Source: Liolophura sinensis (taxonomy: Eukaryota; Mollusca; Polyplacophora; Chitonida; Chitonidae). Taken from it: 64,000 bases of DNA. Under the pieces are notes generated by a model. It saw only the letters and a program-made list of their open reading frames with translations, did not search any database and had not been told where the DNA came from. This document shows, piece by piece, positions 48,655 through 57,969 of the stretch. Both the position numbers and the translations under genes were made by a program. Within the stretch, counting starts at the first letter, position 1. The number at the start of each line of letters is the position of its first letter. The DNA is taken from positions 22,643,704 to 22,707,703 of the forward strand of contig NC_088304.1 of assembly GCF_032854445.1 (NCBI RefSeq), given 5' to 3'.

Positions 48655-51600
48655 TATGAGATAATAGCCCTTAAGTATTTTTTGACAGTATCGCCACGAA
48701 TGCTGTCAAGTAAATCATATATGGAGTTGACTGTGTAGAGTCTTAACCGAACATGGGCAAAGTCTACACAGTCAAGGTATGTTTGATGCCGTACTGAGCA
48801 TCACATCCAACACACTGTGGGGCAGTGCCCCATCAAGAATAAAATTGTGAGTTACATGTTGTGAGATATTGCCGAAGTGGCGTTAAGCCATAATCATTCA
48901 TTCATTATTTTCATTATTTTTTTTTCATTCATTGGTTTATTCAGGGCAGAGCTAGCTTCCTTGTCTACGATTGTGTTTCCATAGATACCAATATAATTCG
49001 GTCTCCACCAGAATATAATAATTTTACTTCTTTTAATTAGTTTTCTTTGTAAGGCTAAAATATCAAGAATTAACGGACTTTTAAATTTATTATGCTGTAT
49101 TGCCAAAAGAAAGGAGAGTGAATCACCATATATCACTGCCTTCTGGGAGTATAGATCTGGCCTCGGCTGAGAAGATTGAAGAAGAGGATGGAAGGCGAAG
49201 CGAAGAGACTAGCTGTTCTAACAGAGCCGCAGTCGCAACTCTATCGCAATCCTTTGACCTATCAGTATATATAAATTTGTAATCCGGATAATTAGCCTTG
49301 ATTTCAGCAAAACTTTGCTGAATTATAAGAGGATTTGTATCCCATTTTTATGCTTACGTAGGTCAAATATTAATTGAAGTAGTCAGGGGGGAGACTCCGG
49401 AATAGACACCGGAGCTACATCCTCTCGCTTGATGTTGGCTTTTGCAATGTGGTCTCGAATATCGACCGTAGGGAGCTTAATACGACTGTTATTAAATGAA
49501 TCTCATATAATGCTCGTGGACATGGCATTGTTTTTCTCTGGCCTTGACCTATCCTCTGTCAAGGCCTGAACTTTTACAGCTGTTATCTTATAAGCTTGTT
49601 ATCTGTTGAAGCTGTGCTTACGACTGAAATGTGTTTAGCGCATTTGCGCGAGACTTCTTTTTACTTTAAGGAGCCTTCTCATAGACCTTGTGGGTTTATG
49701 AGATTTCTTCCGGGCTCTGCTTGGTTTCCACCAGTCCGCGGTAGTCATGCCTCTTTTGTTTACAGTCTAAATGACCAAATGCATAATTAATGCAACCTAG
49801 CTATCCACTGTAGGCCCTATGTTCATCTTCAGACTGGATGATAATATACTAAAATTTTTTCTTCTTCGTCTTCTCCTGAAACTCATCATTTGGGAGAAGA
49901 CATAAAGAGTTTGTTTATATGCTGCCACTATAGATAGCTTGTAATGTCTGGACCAACTCTCAGAAAGAAACATTATTCTTAAATGAAGAGAAAACTGAAG
50001 TGATACAAGGATTATCAGGCTGACAATGGAAACCTCTATCTAAAAATACGTATACCGTTGGTTTTATTGAGAAAAATTTGTTTTGAATGTTCACATTGTA
50101 AGGCGGGATTTATGTTGCTTATAAAATGCTGTAAAAGCATTTTTGGCCCATGGTGCATTTTTTGAAACATTTTCGTTTGAAATCTCTGATGTAACTATAA
50201 ACCTACTAAAGTTAATCTTACATTTTACACAGACTACGGTGAAATAATCATGATTTTCGTAAACTTATTCGTAAACTTATTTGTACGTACAATTTTTCAT
50301 GGTATTTGCAATGATGTTCTTTTTTTTCTAAATTACGTGGCCTTAAATTTGCAATAACAATAAGAACGCTATTCCCGAAAAAGGGACGCGAAAAATATAT
50401 GCTGACCGCCGTGGTTTAAGCGAAATATTTTCGAGAATGACGAAAACTTGCAATAAAATCAAGTCAAATAAATAAACAAACTATGGCCTAATGTCAATGA
50501 GTTCACTGGCCCCTGTATTCGAAAACTTTATAGCTTATGATAACTATATGTAATGGGTTTTCCCTGGCAGGTTTATCAAATATATAAATATATTTATCAG
50601 ATATTCTTTGAATCCCAGCCCTCCCCATCGCACCTCTTCCTCAATAAACTTTTGCCACTTTACTCACTTCCAGACACAACGGTTCCCGCCTATCTTCCTC
50701 TAGCATCTACTTTCTTCTCGATGGCGCCAGCTTCATAAATTGGCACATGTTATTATCAGACGAGTTTCATTACTGGCACGCTGGTGGAGTACTTAAGGTA
50801 TTGTGCACGATATTTGTAGATATATCAGTCGAAATTTTCAAATAACTATTCAGAGTACGTCGTACAAAATAATAAAACATATACTGAGCACTAAATGAAA
50901 TGCATGCCCGAAAATACTAAATGTCAAACACCATCATTAACGTTGTTTTCAAAAAATCTCGGAGAAATGACATAATGGTCCCAGATGAAGTACTGATTAA
51001 TATTTTGGCATCCATGCCCAAAGCAAAATCAGGAATTTTGCTCGTGCTTTTACTATTCTGGATGAAAAGGTTGCATTTTCAGTTTGCCTTATTCTGCCTT
51101 TATTATAAAGGTCTGTGTTACAAAAATGCTCAGTGTTCACGCTACACGTGGCCCAAAGCTAGTTGTGAGGCTTTACGGAAACGTAGCGTCCAGCTTCTAT
51201 TTAACCTAGGTCCATTGGATTTCGTTGTCAAAACGTCCGCTTCGGGAGCGGTAGATCCAGGATCAATCCTTGATCGAGTCACACCTAAGACTTTAAAAGA
51301 GGAAGTTGTAACTTCCTCGCTTGGCGTTCAGCATGAATGGGATAGTGCAACGACTGGTTGACCCGTATCAGTATAGTGGCTCAAGCGGGACTGTTTACTT
51401 GCCTGCGGTAAGTCGTCTCAGTGAAGCAGCACTGAATAGAAGAGCGGTGGAAATCCGTCCTGCAACAAGGAGGCACATTACACGTACATGCACCCTAAGG
51501 ATTCCTTCGTCGTCACATGACTGAAAAATTGTTGAGTACGACGTTAAACCCCAAGCACTCACTCACTCACTCGCTGTCAAAACAGAAACATGCACATACC

Positions 51601-53717
51601 TAGCCGGGACTGGGTGGAGGTTGAACTTTAAAACATGGCGGACGTTGGTTCTACTTGTTTGATTTAAAAGTATAAACTTCTGGATTAACAGATGGTTTAC
51701 CGATGCCAACTTTAACGCATCTACACTTTGGATGGTTTAGGGAATCAGCGCATACTAAATATAAGAACAAGTTCGTGCTGTTATATTTTTGTGTGAAATC
51801 GTCCGCGTGAACACGTCACCCAACTGTCGTAGTGTCTCAGCTATCTTTGGGCAGGTTGCAAGTGTTACACATCACAAACGATGTCTAAACTCGCCGCTGT
51901 GTGAAGGGAAATGTCTCCTGGAGCGTTACAAGGCGATAACTCTCCAACCGGTATAGCCGTACACATTACCTGCAGGCAGTTGCTGGTAAGGACAATGTTT
52001 CTTCCTGTTTCAGTGTGCTTTTGCTACGCTTATTGATAAGCTTATTGCTGGATGAACGATATATATCAGCATTTTTATCTGTATATCTACACTATGGATA
52101 AAATCCTAGCGAGATACGAACTAAGACAGCGTGCAATCGTTAGTCATGTGGCGTGATCTGATGTGATTTATGTACCGATTTGTGCTTAGGGCTTCACTGG
52201 ATTACATTTCTTCACCTTCCATAACGGTACCACCACGAAAGGGTTATCAACAAAGGAATCTTCTCCAAACAGAAGGCAGCAGTATATCGACCATTTTCAA
52301 GTAAAACAACAGCTGGGTCCACCGGAGTTGTGTCCACCAAGCATACTTTTAAACCATGTGATTTATGTGATTGGTGTTTGATTGGTGCCGTATTCATTCA
52401 AGAATATTTCATTTATACAACGGCGGCCAGGATTATGGTGAGAGGAAACCGGGAAGAGCTCGAGAGAAACCCACAATCATCCACAAGTTGCTGGCAGACC
52501 TCCCAACGTATGGCCGGAGAGAAAGCCAGCATAAGCTGCACTTGAGAGGCTCCTGGGAAAGTTATGGAAAAGTTACCATAAAAAAATTAGGTTGACACAA
52601 GTACAAAATAGCTTCGTTACATTCAGCATACATAATTTTTCTCACGATATGATTTGCCTTTTCAGCCTGTTTTGCTTTTTACTAAATCAAGTCACATTCT
52701 TCCATGTGTGTCATTTCAGATTCATTTGATAGACAAAGACGGTAACTACAGTTACCGGTTGCTAGGCGACACATTGAAGAACGAAGAGCACGTGTTTTTC
52801 ACGGTGGTTCCTCACGAGACTTGGATGGCCGCTGAGAGGATCGGAGAAAGCCCATACGTGTTTTACAGCGCCACATCAGCACCTGGTTAGTGAAGATAAG
52901 GCACTCATGTTTGTGTAAAAAGTAATCATGCTAACGAGGACGACTACTGATAATGGAATGGAACCACACAGAAAAGTAAGGCATACATGTGAATGCCTGA
53001 AGGAGGTTGGTGTACTTGTATACACAGACAGGATGATTGCCACTGTTTTGAAAGTACGGGATAATTCTTTTGTATTTAATAATTGCTAATACTTGTAATC
53101 CCCATACATTATTAAAAGCTATACCGTCTCACGGGACTGGCAAGCTACCTGTGGAAGGATCTGGGCTTGCCCCGGCGTATGCCCGGTTTTCTCACATCTT
53201 AACATTTGCTGAACCCCCTTCTCTTAAAAAAAGTAATCTGTTAAATTTAACAGAAAGTTTGTCATCTGTGTGATGCTCGACTGCATTCTGTTATTGCAGC
53301 AAATTATTCATTCAAATACAACACACATATTCCATTAATTCAACATAAAGATTATATGAGACTAAAAGGATATTATGTTGAATAAGACACAATGTTGTGT
53401 TATATAATAACAGAATACATTCTACCATCACTCAAACAACAAGCTTTCTGTTACATTTAAGGTTATTTTTTGAGTGTGGTATGAGTGAAGTATTCTGGAG
53501 TACTGGGTAAAACTCCAACCAGACAAATCAAATAAATCTGTCTGACGGGATCTCATGTTAAGTTGGCAATTTTACGTTACCTCGCAACGCAACATGGTTA
53601 TCACATTTTTATTTGACAGGATGGGAATTGGAGGACTCATTCGATTTGACAAAAGACGAAATGGTTCAGAAGTTTCCACAGCATGTAGAACAGTTTGGCA
53701 GATTTTGCCTTTCCTGA
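48061..53717 (+). CDS. Cupin_5 (DUF985) family protein, complete coding region in four exons
   Basis: Exons 48061-48188, 50674-50797, 52720-52885 and 53620-53717 join with consistent phases (2, 0, 1) into 171 residues, a usual length for single-domain Cupin_5 proteins. Family signatures appear in order: LLKLQPHP (13-20), SSIYFLLDGASFINWH (52-67), SDEFHYWHAGG (71-81, the place of the family's SDE-W-(H/Y)-G motif), HLIDKDGNYSYRLLGD (86-101), VVPHETWMAAE (113-123) and SAPGWELEDSFDL (137-149), the last equivalent to the APGF-EFEDF ending. The start has a good context (TTCCACC before ATG) and lies 19 bases after a plausible acceptor (48039-48041). It is a predicted small cytosolic beta-barrel protein with no signal peptide. 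Substrate and reaction are unknown for most of the family, which includes yeast Yml079w. One oddity is that the usual PHPEGG(F/Y) motif is PHPAHMGY here, so ligand binding may differ. I am confident of the family, not of the function. Confidence 0.9.
48427..48905. mobile_element. Inverted-repeat element with a (TA)n core
   Basis: The left arm AATGAATGAATGAACGATTA... (48427-48473) and right arm (48864-48905, reverse complement AATGAATGAATGATTATGGC...) form ~42-base inverted repeats sharing ATTATGGCTTAACGCCAC and TCGGCAATAT. The interior holds (TA)n at 48562-48649 and an imperfect inverted pair, CTGTGTAGAGTCTTAACC / GTCTACACAG. Single-arm relatives lie at 3277-3310 and 4438-4496. Confidence 0.7.
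48562..48649. repeat. (TA)n microsatellite, the longest in the window
   Basis: About 44 TA units at the core of the inverted-repeat element in Cupin_5 intron 1. Confidence 0.95.
48895..49540 (-). mobile_element. Fragment of the same non-LTR retrotransposon (RNase H end)
   Basis: The minus-strand frame at 49136-48894 reads IYGDSLSFLLAIQHNKF... then WWRPNYIGIYGN and DKEASSAL, which are the middle and end of a retrotransposon RNase H. Upstream bases to ~49500 match the 63.0-63.35-kb copy (GGAGACTCCGGAA, TTATAAGAGG). It is truncated and broken, lies inside Cupin_5 intron 1, and abuts the 48.4-kb element. Confidence 0.8.
50674..50797 (+). CDS. Cupin_5 gene, coding exon 2 (core cupin motif)
   Basis: This 124-base exon encodes residues 43-84, including the SIYFLL strand and the SDEFHYWHAGG motif. 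I found it by looking for the family core that was missing between exons 1 and 3. Both flanking phases then fit exactly. The donor is AAG/GTATTG, which is weaker than consensus. Confidence 0.85.
51211..51575 (+). mobile_element. SINE-B copy, nearly full length
   Basis: The head is decayed. The box-B region GTAGATCCAGGATCAATCC, the body ACACCTAAGACTTTAAAAGA, TTGAGTACGACGTTAAACCC and a (ACTC)n tail are clear. It lies within Cupin_5 intron 2. The 146-codon open frame that overlaps it is part flank, part SINE and not a gene. Confidence 0.75.
52366..52558 (-). mobile_element. SINE-A copy, head decayed, in Cupin_5 intron 2
   Basis: The tail side GATTGGTGTTTGATTGGTGC, ACGGCGGCCAGGATTATGG, GTATGGCCGGAGAGAAAGCC and AGAGGCTCCTGGG match on the minus strand. 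Confidence 0.8.
52720..52885 (+). CDS. Cupin_5 gene, coding exon 3
   Basis: This exon encodes residues 85-139 and the first base of Gly140, covering HLIDKDG and the VVPHETWMAAE strand. It ends CACCTG/GTTAGT. Confidence 0.9.
53123..53537 (+). mobile_element. SINE-A 3' half split by a MITE
   Basis: 53123-53221 (CTACCTGTGGAAGGATCTGG, GCCCGGTTTTCTCACATC) and 53474-53537 (GAGTGAAGTATTCTGGAGTA, CAAATCAAATAAAT) are adjoining parts of one SINE-A, separated by the MITE at 53222-53473. In Cupin_5 intron 3. Confidence 0.8.
53222..53473. mobile_element. MITE with ~55-bp inverted ends nested inside a SINE
   Basis: The left arm at 53241-53295 (TTAAATTTAACAGAAAGTTT...) and right arm at 53406-53460 (reverse complement TTAAATGTAACAGAAAGCTT...) are inverted repeats, each ending in ATTCTGTTATT. 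The element splits a SINE-A copy into 53123-53221 and 53474-53537. A half copy of the same family lies at 3419-3558. It has no coding capacity. Confidence 0.8.
53620..53717 (+). CDS. Cupin_5 gene, coding exon 4 (terminal)
   Basis: This exon encodes the end of Gly140 to Ser171: GWELEDSFDLTKDEM, then a charged helix, ending FCLS and TGA. The acceptor is ATTTGACAG at 53611-53619. Confidence 0.9.
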
Positions 53718-53829
53718 AAATCACCCGAGAGATTTTTCTGCATTTGTAAAACACACCTGTTTCCAGCTCTTCAGAGAATATCAAAGTTACCTCTTACGTT
53801 TACTTGTATGCTTGCTTTATACTGTACTA

Positions 53830-53835
53830 AATAAA
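53830..53835 (+). terminator. Polyadenylation signal AATAAA for the Cupin_5 gene
   Basis: A canonical AATAAA lies 113 bases after the Cupin_5 stop codon. It is followed within 25 bases by GT/T-rich sequence (GGGTGTAGTAGTTTT), as expected of a cleavage site. Confidence 0.7.
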
Positions 53836-55654
53836 GGGTGTAGTAGTTTTCTGCACCTCGTTTGCTTTCTTTAATTGTCATAACCATGAACTCAGCTGCC
53901 TCTTTGTTCGTGGCCTCGCAGTGACCAAAATCTGTACAGGGAATGCAGCGTGACGTCATCACCTCTGCACGCTCCACACCATGACGTCGCAACTTATGCA
54001 CACTAGGCTCCGTGACATCATTATATGTCCAGACTATGCATCGTGACATCATTATATGTACACGCTGCACGAGGGAATTGAACTGGAGTTCAAAGTAAAG
54101 ACAATGTATGTGTGCTTTTTAAGAGCATATCCAGCCACTTTTGTCCATCACACTTTTTTGTGTAAGAATCAATTTGACATTTGTCCATTCGCAATCTGTT
54201 TGATTCTGTTGGCCCCAGCATTTCTTGTTACCAACACACCTATCCGAATTGTCAACCAAGGACTCGCATTTGAACAAGGATAATTAGTGCTGTTGGAAGT
54301 AGATCAACAGAATGTCCCACACATTGGCAGGGCCTGACCAAAATTTGATCTTTTTGTAATGATAGAAAAAAAGATACCAGCTGTGCCAAGTGACCTGTCA
54401 GAAAGGACAGTGTGACATCAGAGGTAGCACTTTGTATTCATCCATGACGGACAGACTCGGTGACAAGGTGAGGAGAGAGAGGGGTTTACTCGACACCTGT
54501 TCCACCTTTATACCCAAACATGCCTCAAGGTGCCTCTTGAGTATTATCGCTGCAGACGTTTGTCCCCAAACCAGCTTCAGAGCGCATCCCATATAAAACA
54601 AACACGAACCATCTGCCGTAGCAGTTTGTCACGGCGTTTGTGGCAAAACTTACTTGTTAAATACATTTCCCAGGACCTTAGGTTTGGAATCATACATGTT
54701 CTTTAACTTTTCGTGTCGATTGATCGCCCGCACAACGTTGATCGCCTGGATCGTATCAAGATTCTTTAGTAACTCTCAAATCGACCCCCTGACGCACTGG
54801 GATATTTTTTGTGTATGATTAACTGTCCTTATAGTACGTCTTTGTTGGTAAGTTTACACATATTTCATCGTTATAGAAGATGTAAACAGCATAAAGCAAT
54901 TTTTTGAAACATTTTAAAGCAAAATAGTGAGATTTAATACAAAGACCGTCAGAATGTAATCTTCAATTTTAAAACGTGAGAGTTGACAGGTCAGCGTTTT
55001 AAACAAGATTGGTTTACAAGAGTTATCTCCCCTCCCCTATACTTCTCATAATATACCTAGACCCATTCAAAAGTCGGCGACATTCTCTCCTGGTGAGCTC
55101 TCTCTCTCTCTCTAGGTTTTTTCTATTGAACGTTTGCAAGAATACCAAAAATGAAATGCGACGTAAAAGTACAAAAGCAATTAGATTTTTTTGTATAACA
55201 AAGTAATTTCAAAGCTTATTTGCCAGTCCTTACAAAGAGCGTATAATCAAACGTAACAGTCTTCGTATTAATTTTTATTACAACAAAAATGTTGTAATAA
55301 TAAAAATACAAATGCAGACATGTCAAACTATGGTTAAATCATTTTTCGAGGTAGACACTGAATTCAAGTGTAGTCACTTTAACACAGAGATGTTCTGGTA
55401 GGGTGTCTTCTATCACAATAATTAAATAGTATACGACCGGCAAAGATTTATTTCCAAAATAACATAAATAATAAAAATATGAGGTATAAAATATTTTTAG
55501 AAACTAAAAAAAATCATGCACATGCAAATTCTTTTCATAAAGTTTGATAAACGTTTTTATTTGTAGATAAATATAAATATACATATTAATAGCTTCCACG
55601 TAATCACGGGTGATATTATATTAAATAGTATAAGTCATTTGTATCAGTAACCAA
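53836..55654. other. Downstream of the Cupin_5 gene, gene-free
   Basis: A CRE-like cluster lies at 53950-54060 (TGACGTCATC, ATGACGTCGC, and CGTGACATCATTATATGT twice). A short CT run lies at 55096-55113. No exon recognised. Confidence 0.45.
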
Positions 55655-56196
55655 GTACCTGACACCACACTTTGTGTGGCCTGACTTAAAGCCGAAACTT
55701 AATGTTTCAAAACACTTTTTGACGCTGTGACACTGTGTCATGGCCAGTAACAATAAAAATTAAAATAAACAAGTTGTAATTGGGTATGTTCTGTAGATCG
55801 TTTTGTAAACAAAGTTTAAAAGGAGGGTTTTCTAAACAATTTGTTTGCAATATCAGCGATGAGTGAATGCCAGAACATAATATGTGTATTCATTACACTG
55901 GTTTACAAATGCCACAATATTGCACGCTGTCTAGAAATCAGCTGTAACCCACGGACATTACGCCACTTGCTTTCTCATATGACACGTTACTTGTCTGACA
56001 CAATATCATCCCGCACATAGGTTTTGTCCTTCCACGAAAATTTACGATTTCACCTAAAGTGTCATACTTGTGCAAACTATTAAATCTTAAGTGCACATCT
56101 GAATTCATTTCTTGTGTATAGCCATGACACAATGTCACAGCACCAAAAACTGGGAAAAGTTCGTCCACACAAAGTGTGGTTTCAGTAACTTGCGAA
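55655..56196. mobile_element. Non-autonomous DNA element with ~90-bp inverted ends
   Basis: The left end CTGACACCACACTTTGTGTG (55659 on) and the right end, read in reverse complement, share ACCACACTTTGTGTGG and then GCTGTGACA..TGTGTCATGGC with gaps between. Each end contains a small hairpin, CCACAC-TTT-GTGTGG. Related left ends lie at 44428 and 45165, and a related right end at 59245-59318. No reading frame resembles a transposase. Confidence 0.75.
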
Positions 56197-56470
56197 ACTA
56201 GACAGGTTTACCCACACAATTTATTATAATAACATACGTAGATAAGTACAGATTTTTACCGCATGAGCATTTTCACTGCTCTATAGGAATGACACTTTAA
56301 TGTACACTTCCAGTGTTGAAAATAAATACTGTCAAATATCATTTTTACTTGTTTCTAAAAGTATTTGTAGTCTTGCAGTACGAACATTTTGTTGCTGTGG
56401 CTATGAACAATCAGTAGACAGATTATCAAAAATAGGCAATGTTACGGGGACAACGCCAGAGTATTTTGAC
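56197..56470 (+). repeat. Diverged copy of the duplicated block found at 58.3 and 59.3 kb
   Basis: Downstream of the 55.7-kb element, phrases such as AGATAAGTACAG, GCATGAGC and TGTGGCTATGAACAATCA recur in the same order at 58390-58590 and 59360-59550. Boundaries are approximate. Confidence 0.6.
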
Positions 56471-57202
56471 TGTGTTACATGATACATGAAACGTTTGGCT
56501 TTTATTTTTTAATATGCAGCTTAGAATGTGTCACTACAAAAGAAAATACAAGAAAGTTTTTAAATTTTTTTTTTTTCTTGGTCGTAAAAATTGCTTAAAA
56601 CTACAAATGTCCTCACGCTCAGCTGTCAGGTCGGGAATTAAGTAGCCTGCACTTGTGATTTAAACGTGATGTCTGTCAAAACAACTATATGGTACCCCGA
56701 GTCTGAATGGGGGATGGGGGCGAAGGGGGGAGATTTGGCCTTTCGTATGTATGCGAACTGATCTGATCAATTCAAGACCGCGGACATCTGGGCCACTCGG
56801 CCAGCAGAAGACGAGGTGAAATATAACAAGGGGAGACAACACTGGATGATATTCTGAGCACTACGGCTGATAATAACCGCAAAATGATAGCATGTCAGAC
56901 ACGCTGTGCACCATAAGTACATGTATAATATAAACATCATGACCTAGCTCCGGACTTGCGAGGCCGTGGCAGTATTTTGTATAAACTCTCATGTTATGTA
57001 GACAATGTTTTCACCGCCGTATCGGTGCGAGTCACGAGGCATGTCAGCACGAATAAACACACACATATAACCAACCAGACAATGATCTATCTCGTCCCGC
57101 CGCCTTCATTCAATGATGCACACACTTAAACTGTTTGCTTTACCGGTAAAGACTTGTACATGTAATTTAAATTGTACTGCCCAAGTCAACTTTATATGTC
57201 AC

Positions 57203-57333
57203 GCTATGGTAGCGTGAAAACAGAGTGGTCGGTACTCTCAGTTCACAGCACTCAGTAGCGAGTGTGTTCAACGTTCGCATTACGAAAAACTTAAACTGTA
57301 ATCACCGACCGCTGTTTTTCACGCTGCCATAGC
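57203..57333. mobile_element. MITE related to the Tc1-like element at 59.6 kb
   Basis: This ~131-base non-coding element has 30-31-base terminal inverted repeats. Left GCTATGGTAGCGTGAAAACA and right (reverse complement) GCTATGGCAGCGTGAAAAAC are nearly identical, and both run on to GGTCGGT. The subterminal phrase CAGTTCACAGCACTCAGTA recurs at 59611-59630 beside the broken transposase, so this is probably an internally deleted derivative mobilised by that family. Confidence 0.8.
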
Positions 57334-57969
57334 TTCTGTATTATTGTCCTGAAATGTGAAAACTGGTGGAAATCGAAACCGCAGTTGATAATGAATACCC
57401 AACTTTAATTGTTGAATTAACACGTTATTTAATACTGAGAGAAAACAAACACCTCTCAAAAACCACTGGTCCGATTAGGCTGAAACCTGATTTGTTTGAC
57501 ACATTTAACAGACCTGTGTAAATCATAAAAAGTTAAATTTCTGGAAGCAAATTAGGCTTCTAGCCATTTTTAACAGGTCACGTGACATTTAAAAAAATGC
57601 GTGGATGTGGATGCATGTCACTGTACCGTTAAATGCATTGTATTCATGTTTTTCTTTCCTGGACTTGCATCATTTTGAAGAAACGACGCTTTGCCCTAAA
57701 TGAAAACTAAACTCTAAACAAATATGAGCTCTGACCAATTTTTTTTCTACAGAATTTTGAATAATCGAAACTGCTTACCTAGCATAGAATGTTACATTGT
57801 ATGGTGGCTAATAGCGGCAGTGTAGACCGCGATCTTAACAGGCCCTACGACTGCGGAAGACGCGCAGCTATATCCGCGTCTTTCGTGCACCCGCCAAACA
57901 CGCGGACTAGCTTTCCAACGCTTGTTTCCCCGTTTCCAAAATGTATCCTGTCAGGCATCGTAATATTGC

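Larger units (their letters stand above)
48189..50673 (+). other. Cupin_5 intron 1, filled with mobile-element remains
   Basis: This GT-AG intron of 2485 bases ends CTCACTTCCAG. It holds an inverted-repeat element with a (TA)n core (48427-48905), a minus-strand LINE fragment (48895-49540) and weak SINE-A remnants near 49700 and 50395-50480. 49800-50390 shows nothing recognisable. Confidence 0.85.
50798..52719 (+). other. Cupin_5 intron 2 with SINE-B and SINE-A insertions
   Basis: This GT-AG intron ends TGTGTCATTTCAG. It contains a plus-strand SINE-B (51211-51575) and a minus-strand SINE-A (52366-52558). 51576-52365 shows nothing recognised. Confidence 0.85.

Noticed and set aside
50921-51361. 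146-codon plus-strand open frame in Cupin_5 intron 2
   Set aside because: Its second half is a SINE-B body, and a similar peptide comes from the SINE-B copy at the left edge. The first half has no known domain.
51634-51666. ATGGCGGACGTT start as a first exon
   Set aside because: A stop follows after 10 codons, and no donor gives a supported exon.
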